Below, piece after piece: positions 1-8,107 of a DNA stretch of 60,873 nucleotides; positions within the stretch are counted from its first letter, which is position 1; each line of letters opens with the position of its first letter. The DNA comes from JABMRP01 sp964444795. Its GTDB lineage: Bacteria > Planctomycetota > Planctomycetia > Pirellulales > Thermoguttaceae. The notes beneath the pieces were generated by a model. That model ran no database searches, was not told the origin of the DNA, and saw only the letters and a list, made by a program, of their open reading frames with translations. Position numbers and translations under genes: made by a program. The stretch lies in the NCBI GenBank assembly GCA_964444795.1, contig CAYUIQ010000017.1, positions 1 to 60,873 on the forward strand. Reading direction: 5' to 3'.

Positions 1-50
1 CCCCAGTTCGTCGCGTTCTGGGGGCTCGCTGCGCTCGACCCCAGGCACCC
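1..50. repeat. GC-rich palindromic segment at the left edge
   Basis: Complementary CCCCAG and CTGGGG stretches, followed by a second GC-rich block ending in CGACCCC, suggest the end of a palindromic intergenic repeat cut by the window edge. No gene is visible before position 66. Confidence 0.3.
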
Positions 51-107
51 TCCCGGAAATTCTGTATGAACCCGATTTTCCCCCCATTTTCAACCGGAGG
101 ATTCCCC

Positions 108-1355
108 ATGCAACGCACCTCGTCCCGACGGCAATTCCTCAAGACGGCATCGGTCGGCACGGCCGCCTTGACGTGGACCGCATCCAGCTACGCCCGAGTG
201 GTCGGCGCCAACGACCGCATTTCGATCGGGCTCGTCGGCTGCGGCCGCCGGGGGATCGATGCGCACATGCGGGGTGTGCATGCACATCGCCAGGTGCAGA
301 ATCACGAGGTGACGGCCGTCTGCGACCCGTGGCGCGTCGCCCGTGACCGGGCGGTGGCCAAGGCGACCGAGTTTTACGGCCGGGCGCCGCGCGCGGTCGT
401 CTCTTACCGCGATGTGCTGGCAATGGACGACGTCGATGCGGTGATGATCGCCTCCTGCGACCACCAGCACACGGTCCACCTGGAAGCCACGGCCAAGGCC
501 GGCAAGGACGTCTACTGCGAGAAGCCCTTGGGGATGGAGCTGGAGAAGCTCAAGAGTGCGTGCGACGCGGTGAAGCAAGCCGGCATCGTCTGCCAGATCG
601 GCACTCAGGTGCGCAGTTGGCCGACCAGTACCGGTTGCCGCGAGGTCTTCGGTAGCGGAGTGCTGGGGACCGTTTCGCGGATCGAGCAAGTCCGCAACGG
701 CGCGAAGCCCTACTGGTACTCGCGTCTGGCCGAGGCGAAGCCGGAGGACGTCGACTGGAAGGAGTTCCTGACCGACCGGCCGATGCGTCCCTTCCGTGCC
801 GATCATTTCACCGGCTGGTACGGCTACAACGACTTCTCGCACGGTCCGATCCCCGGGCTGGCCAGCCACTTCATCGATCTGATCAACTACATCACCGGCT
901 CGAAGTTTCCCACCAGCGTGGTCGGCCAGGCGGGCACCTTCATCTGGAAGGACGAACACGGTTTCACTTGTCCCGATCAGGTGCAGGCCGCATGGACCTA
1001 TCCCGAAGGATTCATGGTCAGCTACTCGACCAACTTCGGCAACGCCAGCGGCAGCCGGCTGGAGTTCTATGGAGACCAGGGCGTCATGCGGCTAAATCCC
1101 TGGAACCGTCCCACGGTATCCCGAGACGGCGCCGGCCGGCAATCCACACTTGGCGAGGAGACGCCGGTCGAACCGATCGACACGCCGGACCATTTCCTCG
1201 ACTGGCTTCAGTGCATTCGTACTCGCGACACGTGCAACGCGCCGATCGAAGCCGGTTACCGGCACGCCGTGGCCGTGATCATGGCCGTCGAGGCCTGCAA
1301 CTCGGGCCGTCGGCAAGTCTACGACGTCGAGAAGCGGCAAATCTCGCCGGGGTGA
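108..1355 (+). CDS. Tat-exported Gfo/Idh/MocA family oxidoreductase
   Basis: A 415-residue NAD(P)-dependent sugar or cyclitol dehydrogenase-like protein. The N-terminus carries a twin-arginine signal (SRRQFLK, residues 5-11) and a hydrophobic stretch to about residue 30. The Rossmann fold follows with GLVGCGRRG near residue 40, and the family motif EKPLG lies near residue 140. The C-terminal alpha/beta substrate domain runs to the end. I prefer the ATG at 108 over the in-frame ATG at 66 because GGAGG sits 8 bases upstream and because this start places the Tat motif at the very N-terminus. Export suggests action in the planctomycete periplasm with a pre-bound cofactor; the substrate cannot be read from sequence. 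A second member lies at 3052-4353. Identity to family is clear, specificity unknown. Confidence 0.93.
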   Translation: MQRTSSRRQFLKTASVGTAALTWTASSYARVVGANDRISIGLVGCGRRGIDAHMRGVHAHRQVQNHEVTAVCDPWRVARDRAVAKATEFYGRAPRAVVSYRDVLAMDDVDAVMIASCDHQHTVHLEATAKAGKDVYCEKPLGMELEKLKSACDAVKQAGIVCQIGTQVRSWPTSTGCREVFGSGVLGTVSRIEQVRNGAKPYWYSRLAEAKPEDVDWKEFLTDRPMRPFRADHFTGWYGYNDFSHGPIPGLASHFIDLINYITGSKFPTSVVGQAGTFIWKDEHGFTCPDQVQAAWTYPEGFMVSYSTNFGNASGSRLEFYGDQGVMRLNPWNRPTVSRDGAGRQSTLGEETPVEPIDTPDHFLDWLQCIRTRDTCNAPIEAGYRHAVAVIMAVEACNSGRRQVYDVEKRQISPG

Positions 1356-1370
1356 GGCGCGGGGGCTCGC

Positions 1371-1399
1371 TTGTCGATCGGCGCACATCGGCGCATAAT
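1371..1399 (+). promoter_or_regulatory. Candidate sigma70 promoter, possibly leaderless
   Basis: TTGTCG (1371-1376) and CATAAT (1394-1399) are separated by exactly 17 bases. A start site about 7 bases downstream would fall on the ATG of the relic reading frame at 1406, so a transcript would be leaderless. Inferred from consensus match only. Confidence 0.4.
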
Positions 1400-1405
1400 G
1401 CAACT

Positions 1406-1483
1406 ATGCGATACCACCGCACCGTCATCCGGCCGCCTAGCGAGGCGCGAAGCTACATCTCGCAGGTTACGTACGGTTGTTCA
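1406..1483 (+). pseudogene. Relic of the 5' end of a radical SAM gene
   Basis: These 78 bases encode 26 codons that match the first 26 codons of the intact radical SAM gene at 1955. There are 10 base differences. Seven are silent third-position changes, and only two residues differ (Arg5/Gly and Ser19/Leu). The copy ends abruptly after the first Cys of the cluster motif (YGCS), so it cannot bind an iron-sulfur cluster. The excess of silent change implies the two copies diverged while both were coding, so this is probably the stub of a paralogue or a replaced allele rather than a fresh duplication. Confidence 0.7.
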
Positions 1484-1702
1484 CTCATCCGGTGGCTCGC
1501 AAGGGGGCTCTTGCCATTCGAAAAGGGCCCCGACGACTGCGCAGAGTAGCAACCAAATCGGCAACGTGACAGGCCAGGCTTCTCGGTAACTTGACTTGAA
1601 GAAAAGAAAGAACACAATCGCTCCCACGACCGCGCTGAGAAAGCCATGTCTCAGCACACTGCCAATGGTTGCCTTCGGGTTGTTCTTGTCCAGCAGGCCC
1701 AT
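1481..1702 (-). CDS. Small two-helix membrane protein
   Basis: A 73-residue open frame with two strongly hydrophobic segments (about residues 20-35 and 44-61) separated by a short basic loop. It has an acidic, proline-rich tail. An AAAGG stretch about 8 bases before the ATG could serve as ribosome binding site. Its stop codon is formed inside the radical SAM relic, so the C-terminus may have been altered when that junction arose. I do not recognise a family. The segment between this gene and 1955 holds only unconvincing frames on both strands. Confidence 0.45.
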   Translation of the reverse strand: MGLLDKNNPKATIGSVLRHGFLSAVVGAIVFFLFFKSSYREAWPVTLPIWLLLCAVVGALFEWQEPPCEPPDE

Positions 1703-1954
1703 GAGAGATGCCTTTGCGGCTATTGGGTATTTGCCAACAAGTCATCGGATGTCTGGTAAACATCGGGCGTTGCGGCCCGCGTTGCCCCAAGCAGGTGCCA
1801 AACTCGCCGTTCTTTGCCGCTTGCCTTCTTTCCGGGCCGGCCGCCGGGATGCCATTCAGAATACCATCGCCAATGACGAAGTCAATCCATTCCATCAATT
1901 GGCAAGGGAATGGTGGGCCAATACGGGAGTGAATTGACGGGGGTTGATGCGAGC

Positions 1955-2830
1955 ATGCGATACCACGGCACCGTGATCCGCCCTCCCAGCGAGGCGCGAA
2001 GCTACATCCTGCAAGTCACATACGGTTGTTCACACAACCAGTGTACTTTCTGCGGCACCTACCCGGACAAACCTTTCCAAACGCGGCCCACCGCCGAAGT
2101 GCTCGAAGACATCGCCACCGCCGGGCGGCGGATGCCCGATACGCGGCGCGTGTTTCTGGCCGACGGCAATGCCATGGCGCTGAGCACGCGGCGGCTGGTC
2201 GTCGTTCTCGATGCGCTGGCCGCGGTGTTCCCGCTGCTGCGACGCGTGGGGATTTATGCAAATGCCCGCGATCTGGCGGGCAAGAGCGATGCCGATCTGG
2301 AGTTACTGCGATCCAAGAAGCTCGATCTGGCCTATCTGGGCCTGGAGAGCGGAAGTGACGAAGTGTTGTGCCGCATCCAAAAGGGTGCCACCTCCGAAGA
2401 AATGATCGCCGGTGTACGGAAGGCCCAGCGTGCCGACATGCGGGTCTCGGTGATCGCCCTGTTGGGCATCGGTGGCGTCGAGCTTTCGGCCGAACATGCC
2501 GAGCAGACGGGCCGGGTGGTCAGCGCGATGGACCCGCGGTATCTCTCGCTGCTCACGCTGATGCTCGTACCCGGCACCGAACTACACCGGCAATGGCAGG
2601 CGGGCGATTTCCAAATGTTGGAGCCCGAGCAACTGCTCGCCGAGATGCGCGGGGTGGTCACGCATCTCGACGGCCTATCGCGGTGCATCTTCCGCACCAA
2701 CCACGCCTCGAATTATCTGCCCCTGGCCGGAACTCTCTCGCGAGACAAAGACCGCCTGCTGGCCACGCTCGACGCGGCACTGGCCGAAGGCCGCTTGGCG
2801 TGGCGCCCGGAAGAGTGGCGGGCGCTGTAG
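1955..2830 (+). CDS. Radical SAM protein
   Basis: A 291-residue radical S-adenosylmethionine enzyme. The cluster motif reads GCSHNQCTFC, with cysteines at residues 25, 30 and 33 (CX4CX2C), which should hold a [4Fe-4S] cluster that cleaves SAM. Later landmarks of the partial TIM barrel are VFLADGNAM near residue 70 and LGLESGSDEVL near 130, as in Elp3/HemN-like enzymes. I chose the ATG at 1955, not the upstream in-frame ATG at 1910, because the relic copy at 1406 begins at exactly the same codon. No auxiliary-cluster domain is visible. The reaction cannot be assigned; neighbours give no pathway clue. Confidence 0.88.
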   Translation: MRYHGTVIRPPSEARSYILQVTYGCSHNQCTFCGTYPDKPFQTRPTAEVLEDIATAGRRMPDTRRVFLADGNAMALSTRRLVVVLDALAAVFPLLRRVGIYANARDLAGKSDADLELLRSKKLDLAYLGLESGSDEVLCRIQKGATSEEMIAGVRKAQRADMRVSVIALLGIGGVELSAEHAEQTGRVVSAMDPRYLSLLTLMLVPGTELHRQWQAGDFQMLEPEQLLAEMRGVVTHLDGLSRCIFRTNHASNYLPLAGTLSRDKDRLLATLDAALAEGRLAWRPEEWRAL

Positions 2831-2844
2831 GCGCCGCCCCCGTC

Positions 2845-2924
2845 GATGGTCCTCCGAGGCCGTCGCCCCTTAGAACACACGGGCCTTAGAACACACGGGG
2901 TTTCGACGGCCTCGGAGGGCCATC
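2845..2924. repeat. Dispersed palindromic repeat, family A, copy 1
   Basis: Arms at 2845-2865 and 2904-2924 are inverted repeats matching at 20 of 21 positions (core CCTCCGAGGCCGTCG). The spacer contains a direct doublet of CTTAGAACACACGGG. A second copy lies at 22689-22759. Confidence 0.75.
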
Positions 2925-3051
2925 GTACAACGCCTTGCACGGCCCACTTCGGCCGTCAGGAGCCCACGATTTGCAGCGACGGGTCCCCTCGGGTAGAATT
3001 GTCTCTGTGCAATCCAATGGTCCAAGGGTCCACTTTTTTTGGGAAAAAATC

Positions 3052-4353
3052 ATGCAGAGCCGATCGAATGTTAGTCGTCGTGATTTTCTGAAGGTGTCCG
3101 GTGCCGCCGCCCTCTCGGCCGGTGTGTGGAGCGAGGTGGCCGCCCAGGACTCCAACTCGCCCAACGAGAAACTCAACATCGCCTGCGTGGGCACGGCCAA
3201 TCGGGCGATGGCCGACATCAACGGCGTGGCCGGCGAAAACATCGCCGCGTTGTGCGACGTCGACAAGAACTACCTTGACCGGGCGGCCGGGCGTTTCACC
3301 GACGCGCGAACCTATGCCGACTATCGCGAGATGATCGTCAAGGAAGGCGACAAGATCGACGCGGTGGTGGTCGGCACGGCCGATCACCATCACGCCCCGG
3401 CCTCGATCCGCGCGATCCGCGCCGGCAAGCACTGCTACTGCGAGAAGCCGCTGACCCACACCGTCCACGAAGCGCGGGTGATCATCGAGGCGACGAAAAA
3501 GGCGGGCGTGGCTACGCAGATGGGCACCCAGATTCACGCCGGCGAGAACTATCGCCGCGTGGTCGAGATCATCCAGGCAGGCACGATCGGCGACGTGAAT
3601 GAAGTTCACGTCTGGGTCGGCAAGGGCTGGGGCGGCGGCGATCGTCCCGAGGGTGGCCAAGAGCCGCCGGCCACGCTCGATTGGGACCTCTGGCTGGGAC
3701 CCGCGCCCGTGCGTCCGTTCTGGCCGGGCCGTTACCATCCCGGCCAATGGCGTCGCTGGTGGGACTTCGGCAACGGCACGCTGGGCGACATGGCCTGCCA
3801 CTACATGGACCTGCCGTTCTGGGCGCTGAAGCTGCGTCACCCGACCCATTGCGAAGCGGAAGGGCCCGAGGTGCATCCGGAAACCTGTCCGTTGGGACTG
3901 ATCGTTCGTTACCAGTTCCCCGGGCGAGACGGTATGCCGCCGGTGAAGTTTACTTGGTCCGACGGCAATCTGATCCCCCGCGAAGTGGCCGGCGAGCGCG
4001 TGCCGGGCAGCGGTGTGATGTTCATCGGCGACAAGGGTAAGATGTTTGCCGACTACGGCGGATATAAGCTCTTCCCGGCCGACAAGTTCGCCGGCTTCAA
4101 GCCGCCCGCACCGACCATCCCGCGGTCCATCGGCCATCATGCCGAATGGATCAAGGCCTGTAAGGACGGTTCGCCGACGACCTGCAACTTCGACTACTCC
4201 GGAACGCTCAGCGAAGCCGTGCTGCTGGGCAACGTGGCCTTCCGCACGGGCGAAGCGTTGGAGTGGGACGCGAAGAACCTGAAGGCCACCAATTGTCCCG
4301 CCGCCGACAAGTACATCCGCAAGGAATACCGCAAGGGCTGGGAAGTGGCATAG
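3052..4353 (+). CDS. Tat-exported Gfo/Idh/MocA family oxidoreductase
   Basis: A 433-residue paralogue of the protein at 108. It has a Tat signal SRRDFLK at residues 8-14, then a Rossmann motif NIACVGTANRAM, and the catalytic-region motif EKPLTH. The C-terminal half resembles the secreted planctomycete branch of the family, with WWDFGNGTLGDMACHYMD. The start is the ATG at 3052: an in-frame upstream ATG at 2935 lies close to the family A repeat and would bury the Tat signal. It converges with the LRR gene with only 12 bases between stops. Substrate unknown; probably a sugar or sugar derivative in the periplasm. Confidence 0.93.
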   Translation: MQSRSNVSRRDFLKVSGAAALSAGVWSEVAAQDSNSPNEKLNIACVGTANRAMADINGVAGENIAALCDVDKNYLDRAAGRFTDARTYADYREMIVKEGDKIDAVVVGTADHHHAPASIRAIRAGKHCYCEKPLTHTVHEARVIIEATKKAGVATQMGTQIHAGENYRRVVEIIQAGTIGDVNEVHVWVGKGWGGGDRPEGGQEPPATLDWDLWLGPAPVRPFWPGRYHPGQWRRWWDFGNGTLGDMACHYMDLPFWALKLRHPTHCEAEGPEVHPETCPLGLIVRYQFPGRDGMPPVKFTWSDGNLIPREVAGERVPGSGVMFIGDKGKMFADYGGYKLFPADKFAGFKPPAPTIPRSIGHHAEWIKACKDGSPTTCNFDYSGTLSEAVLLGNVAFRTGEALEWDAKNLKATNCPAADKYIRKEYRKGWEVA

Positions 4354-4365
4354 CACGCGTAATGG

Positions 4366-5664
4366 CTACCCATCGCCCAGATAGAGCAACTGAATCTTGG
4401 TGTCGGGCAGACTCTTCTTGAGCTGCTCGACACCGGCTTCGGTTACGGCCGTTCGGGTGACGATGAGTTCCTTCAGTGCCTTGAGCCCTTCGAGTTGCTT
4501 CAGCCCTGTATCGGAAGTGGCCGTCGAGCCGAGGTGCAGGAAGCTCAGTTTTTTCATCCCGCTGAGCGATTCGAGGGCGACGTCGGTCAACATCGAGTTG
4601 TCCAGATTGAGCCACTGCATATTGACCAGCGGCGCCAGATGCGCGACGCCCACGTCGCCGATCTGCACCCGCCAGAGATTCAGCCGCGTAAGCTGCGTCA
4701 TCTTGCCCAGCGGGGCCAGCGCGTCGTCGGTCAGTTGCACGCACTCGCTGATGTCGAGATCGACCAGTGTGGGAATCTCCGCCAAATGGGCAAGTCCCTC
4801 GCCGGTGACCGTCGTTTGGGAGATGCGCAGTTTCTTCAGCTTGGGAAACTTCTTCAGCACGGCCATCGCCTCGTCGCCGACCAGCGTCTTGGCCAGGTAC
4901 AGCTCTTCGAGCTTCTCCAGCCCGGCGAGTTCGGCCAGCCCCTCTTCGCTGATCCAGAGGAAATCCAAGGGCAGCGCTTTGAGGTTCTTTAGCTTCGCCA
5001 CGCTGGCCATCCCCGCATCGTCGACGCTGGTGCGGCCTTCTTGACCGTTGAACCGCAGCGCCTTGAGGTTGACCAACCCGGTCAGGTGCGCAACGCCCGC
5101 GTTGCCGATCTGGCAGCCGCGCAAGTCAAGGTTTTGCAGCGTGGTGATTTTTCCCAGCGTAGCCATGCCCGCGTCGGTCACCGCCGTGTCGTTGAGCAAC
5201 ACCGACCGCAGTTTCGGCAGATCGGCCAGATGGACCAGGGCACCATCGTCGATGTCCGTGCCGCGAAAATTCACCTCAATGACGAAGCCATCGTCGTCGC
5301 GAGTGACCATGCTCGCCAGCGCCGCGAGTTTTTCCAGGGCATCCGCCGTGATCGGTCCGGGAGTTTCTGGCTCCGTCGGTTCTGGCTCGGTCGGCTCTGG
5401 CTCCGTCGGCTCTGGCTCCGTCGGCTCTGGCTCCGTCGGCTCTGGCTCGGTTGGCTCCGGCTCAGTGGCTTCCGGCTCAGTGGCTTCCGGTTCGGTGGCT
5501 TCCGGTTCGGTGGCTTCCGGTTTGGCCGGCTCGGCAGCCTTTATCTGCTTGCCACCTTTGGTGGATTGCTTGGTGGGGGCTTCGCTGCTGAGATCCACCG
5601 GGCCGCAAGCGGGCAGGAACAGCAGGCCGAGAAGGAGGGAGCCTAGTATGCAGGTAGATTTCAT
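4366..5664 (-). CDS. Leucine-rich-repeat lipoprotein with TEPE tandem linker
   Basis: A 432-residue lipoprotein. Residues 1-20 form a signal ending in the lipobox LPAC, so Cys20 should be lipidated. Residues 51-100 are ten perfect five-residue repeats (four ATEPE then six PTEPE), an extended acidic proline-rich stalk. Residues about 105-430 are leucine-rich repeats of the kind that alternate L..L.L and T.V.D.G motifs (for example LRSVLLNDTAVTDAGMATL), typical of planctomycete surface LRR proteins used in binding. A TATAAT-type promoter is visible upstream. The gene stands alone between convergent 3052-4353 and the sulfatase. Ligand unknown. Confidence 0.88.
   Translation of the reverse strand: MKSTCILGSLLLGLLFLPACGPVDLSSEAPTKQSTKGGKQIKAAEPAKPEATEPEATEPEATEPEATEPEPTEPEPTEPEPTEPEPTEPEPTEPEPTEPETPGPITADALEKLAALASMVTRDDDGFVIEVNFRGTDIDDGALVHLADLPKLRSVLLNDTAVTDAGMATLGKITTLQNLDLRGCQIGNAGVAHLTGLVNLKALRFNGQEGRTSVDDAGMASVAKLKNLKALPLDFLWISEEGLAELAGLEKLEELYLAKTLVGDEAMAVLKKFPKLKKLRISQTTVTGEGLAHLAEIPTLVDLDISECVQLTDDALAPLGKMTQLTRLNLWRVQIGDVGVAHLAPLVNMQWLNLDNSMLTDVALESLSGMKKLSFLHLGSTATSDTGLKQLEGLKALKELIVTRTAVTEAGVEQLKKSLPDTKIQLLYLGDG
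5365..5514. repeat. 15-bp tandem repeat, ten units
   Basis: Ten 15-base units encode (A/P)TEPE in the lipoprotein stalk. Unit copies differ mainly in GCC versus CCG/CCA-type first codons and at silent positions. In-frame gain or loss of units would change stalk length without breaking the gene. Confidence 0.9.
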
Positions 5665-5712
5665 CGGGGGGTCCTTTGTGTGGATGTTCCGGGAGTGCCG
5701 TCATTTTTCCCC

Positions 5713-5741
5713 ATTATAGCGGCTATCTCGCCGGCTTTCCA
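5713..5741 (-). promoter_or_regulatory. Sigma70-like promoter for the LRR lipoprotein
   Basis: On the minus strand TGGAAA (5741-5736) and a perfect TATAAT (5718-5713) are 17 bases apart. The predicted start of transcription is near 5706, about 42 bases before the ATG at 5664. Confidence 0.5.
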
Positions 5742-5785
5742 CGGGACGGTTCGGTCGAGCCCGGCGTTGGATTCCGCGGTGCCGT

Positions 5786-5816
5786 GAAACGCCGGGCACA
5801 AGTACCCGGGCTAAAC
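5786..5816. repeat. Dispersed palindromic repeat, family B, copy 1
   Basis: The sequence around ACGCCGGGCACAAGT and ACCCGGGCTAAAC is a near-palindrome. Related copies lie at 17211-17235, 22768-22799 and 60828-60853. The stop codon of the neighbouring sulfatase (5811-5813) falls inside it. Confidence 0.75.
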
Positions 5817-7352
5817 TGCGCGAAACGTCTCCAGCATCGGATCGCCGTCGGCGGCCATCACCTCCAGCAGACGTTCGTGCATACGACGCCGGGTCACCCG
5901 GTGTGCCGGATTGGCGGCCAGATTGACGTCTTCGTGCGGATCGTTTTCCAGGTCGTACAGCCCGACGATCGCGCCCCGCGGATCGCGGAAATACTTGTAG
6001 CGCTCGGTCCGCAACATCCGCAACCGGCCGGCTCGCTGGCAAAACGCGTGATCGCGCCAGGCGACGTCCCGTCCCTCGACCAGAGGGCGCATCGAGGAAC
6101 CGTGAATCTTCCCCGGCACGGGAAAACCGGCGTAGTCGAGAATCGTCGGCATCAGATCGATCAGGCTGACCGGCTGCTCGACGACCGTGCCCGGGCGGAT
6201 CGTTCCCGGCAGTCGGGCCAAGAGCGGGATGCGCAACAGGTCGTCGTAGAAACTGGTGATCGACTTGCCAATGCATCCGTGGGCACCGGCCATGTCGCCG
6301 TGATCGGAGGTGAATAGCACGAGCGTATTGTCGGCCAGTCCCAACTCGTCGAGCTTGGCCAACACCCGCCCCACCTGATCGTCGATGTACTTGACCATCC
6401 CGTGATAAATGGCCGTGTACTCGCGGATGCCCTCGCGGCGCATGACGTTGCCGAGCCGTTTGCTCGGTCCGCGGCGGTCCCACTCGGGCATGTCGAAACT
6501 GCCGGGCAGCTCGATCTTCTCTCGATCGACCATGCTGTAATACGGCTCGGGGATCACCCAGAGGTCGTGCGGCGGGCTCCACGAGGCGGTGATCATGAAG
6601 TTCTCGTTGGCGTGCCGGTCGAGCAACTCCAAAGTCTGATCGGTGATCCGCGTCTCGGGGAGCAGCTTTGGCGGGATGACCGAGCGGCCGATGATCGAAA
6701 TGTAGGCCAGGCGGTTGTCCGGCAGGGCGTGAAATTCGTGAAACCCCTTCTCGACCGCCGGGGTCATTTCGACCGGGCGGCCCTGGTACTTCGCCGGGCT
6801 GGGATGATCGGCGAACCGCGACTGGGGCAGGTGCTCTTCGAGATACTCGCGATACCCCCGCCCCGTCTTCGATGCGTAGGACCACGACTCGTAGCAATCG
6901 AAATCGCCTTTGTCGCCCAAGTGCCACTTTCCGCGATGCCCCGCGCCGTACCCGTTCCGGTGGAGGATCGTTTCGGTATTGGCAAAGGCGTCCTGTGCCA
7001 GCGGCTTCTGCGCACCTCGTCTCGGACTGACGTTCTGGAGGATGCCGTGCGTATGTGGATACACGCCCGTGAGCATCGACGCCCGGGAAGGCGAGCAGTA
7101 GGGCGTCACACAGGTGGCGTTGTCGAACCGCGCCCCCTCGCGGCCGATGCGGTCCATGTGGGGCGTTTCGATGTACGAATTCCCGGTCGACGAGAGGGAT
7201 CGATAGTGCTGCTCGTCGGTCATCAGAAGCAGCACGTTGGGCCGATCGCTCTGTTTGGGCCGCGTGGCACAACGAACGATCGAAGGGGCCGCCACCATTG
7301 CCGCGGCCGCCGCCGATCGCTTGAGAAATTCCCGCCGGTTGGTTTCGTGCAT
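5811..7352 (-). CDS. Tat-exported Cys-type sulfatase
   Basis: A 513-residue alkaline-phosphatase-fold sulfatase. The Tat signal NRREFLKRS is at residues 5-13. The metal-site opening NVLLLMTDEQH is near residue 40. The active-site signature CSPSR starts at Cys86, which a formylglycine-generating enzyme would convert to formylglycine. GKWHLG (near 150) and SDHGDMAG (near 325) provide further metal and sulfate ligands. The ATG at 7352 is preceded by AGGAGA and puts the Tat motif at the N-terminus; the longer frame to 7466 runs through a palindromic repeat. The last codon and stop come from a family B repeat. The substrate is probably a sulfated polysaccharide. Confidence 0.95.
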   Translation of the reverse strand: MHETNRREFLKRSAAAAAMVAAPSIVRCATRPKQSDRPNVLLLMTDEQHYRSLSSTGNSYIETPHMDRIGREGARFDNATCVTPYCSPSRASMLTGVYPHTHGILQNVSPRRGAQKPLAQDAFANTETILHRNGYGAGHRGKWHLGDKGDFDCYESWSYASKTGRGYREYLEEHLPQSRFADHPSPAKYQGRPVEMTPAVEKGFHEFHALPDNRLAYISIIGRSVIPPKLLPETRITDQTLELLDRHANENFMITASWSPPHDLWVIPEPYYSMVDREKIELPGSFDMPEWDRRGPSKRLGNVMRREGIREYTAIYHGMVKYIDDQVGRVLAKLDELGLADNTLVLFTSDHGDMAGAHGCIGKSITSFYDDLLRIPLLARLPGTIRPGTVVEQPVSLIDLMPTILDYAGFPVPGKIHGSSMRPLVEGRDVAWRDHAFCQRAGRLRMLRTERYKYFRDPRGAIVGLYDLENDPHEDVNLAANPAHRVTRRRMHERLLEVMAADGDPMLETFRAV

Positions 7353-7376
7353 GAGGATCTCCTCTGTCGTTCTCTC

Positions 7377-7513
7377 GTTCCCATGCTTTGCGTGGGAACG
7401 CACGCTTGGGACGCTTCGCGTCCTCGAATCCCAACTCAGTGTAGCAAACCACTTGCCCCGAGTCACGGACGCGAAGCGTCCGGCCGTGCGTTACGACGCG
7501 GAAGCGTCGTAAC
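7377..7513. repeat. Cluster of four different palindromes
   Basis: Four short palindromes follow each other: GTTCCCATGCTTTGCGTGGGAAC type at 7377-7399, GGACGCTTCGCGTCC at 7409-7423, CGGACGCGAAGCGTCCG at 7466-7482, and one built on TTACGACGC at 7490-7513. The second and third share the core GACGC(GAA/TTC)GCGTC in opposite orientation. They fill the gap upstream of the sulfatase. Confidence 0.75.
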
Positions 7514-7541
7514 GAGGCTCGAAAGTACCCGGACCTGCAAG

Positions 7542-8084
7542 CTAGAGCACAAATTCCCGTACCGCTTCGAGCCGAGTGAACTGATCGTCCATCTCGACCA
7601 AAGTCAGCCTATCCAACATGCACGGGTAGTCGAAGTTCGCCGCTTCGGCCTCTTGTAGAGCCTCCGCGTAACGAGCCTCATCGAGCGGGACGGCCGTGGG
7701 ATCGTTTGGATTGTACTCCTGCGCGCCAAAATAGCCGAGCCCGATGTGGGGAATGAACTCGATGTCGTGGCGGCGATGCGGAGCGAGCAAGCCGGTGTAG
7801 AAGTCCTCGAACAGTCTCGTGACGCGGTCCTTGCCCTCGCTGATGCCCAAGAACAGCCACCGGTCGAACGAAAGAACCAGACCGGCCAGACGGATCGCAA
7901 ATGGGCTCCATCGTTGCAGGACGGCTTCGATGTGCTCTTCCAGAGCCTGCCGGTCCACCGGGACCGGGAAGATAACCGTCAAGTGTACGTCGATCAGATC
8001 ACGATACGGGTCGTATTGGTCCCTAAGCTCGTTGATGCCGGTTTTGTCAATGTCCGGGTAATAGACAAGTCCGTAGGCTGCCAT
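7542..8084 (-). CDS. 2H phosphoesterase (2'-5' RNA ligase-like)
   Basis: A 180-residue protein of the 2H phosphoesterase superfamily, whose members act on cyclic phosphodiesters or 2'-5' bonds. The first catalytic motif is HLT at residues 34-36 (DVHLTVIFP). The second motif position reads HIGLG at residues 113-117, so the Ser/Thr two residues after the His is replaced by Gly; activity is therefore uncertain. The start is the ATG at 8084, preceded by GGGAGA; the in-frame extension to 8138 is encoded by a palindromic repeat and is unlikely to be translated. It lies downstream of the response regulator on the same strand. RNA-repair or nucleotide-processing role is inference only. Confidence 0.7.
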   Translation of the reverse strand: MAAYGLVYYPDIDKTGINELRDQYDPYRDLIDVHLTVIFPVPVDRQALEEHIEAVLQRWSPFAIRLAGLVLSFDRWLFLGISEGKDRVTRLFEDFYTGLLAPHRRHDIEFIPHIGLGYFGAQEYNPNDPTAVPLDEARYAEALQEAEAANFDYPCMLDRLTLVEMDDQFTRLEAVREFVL

Positions 8085-8107
8085 GGACTTTCTCCCGACT
8101 GCTTTCC

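Noticed and set aside
1485..1898. 137-residue minus-strand frame overlapping the small membrane protein
   Set aside because: No hydrophobic or family features, no ribosome site; it overlaps a frame with better membrane-protein character.
5701..7452. 583-residue minus-strand frame overlapping the sulfatase
   Set aside because: It is a frame shadow of the sulfatase on the same strand with Arg-rich random composition.
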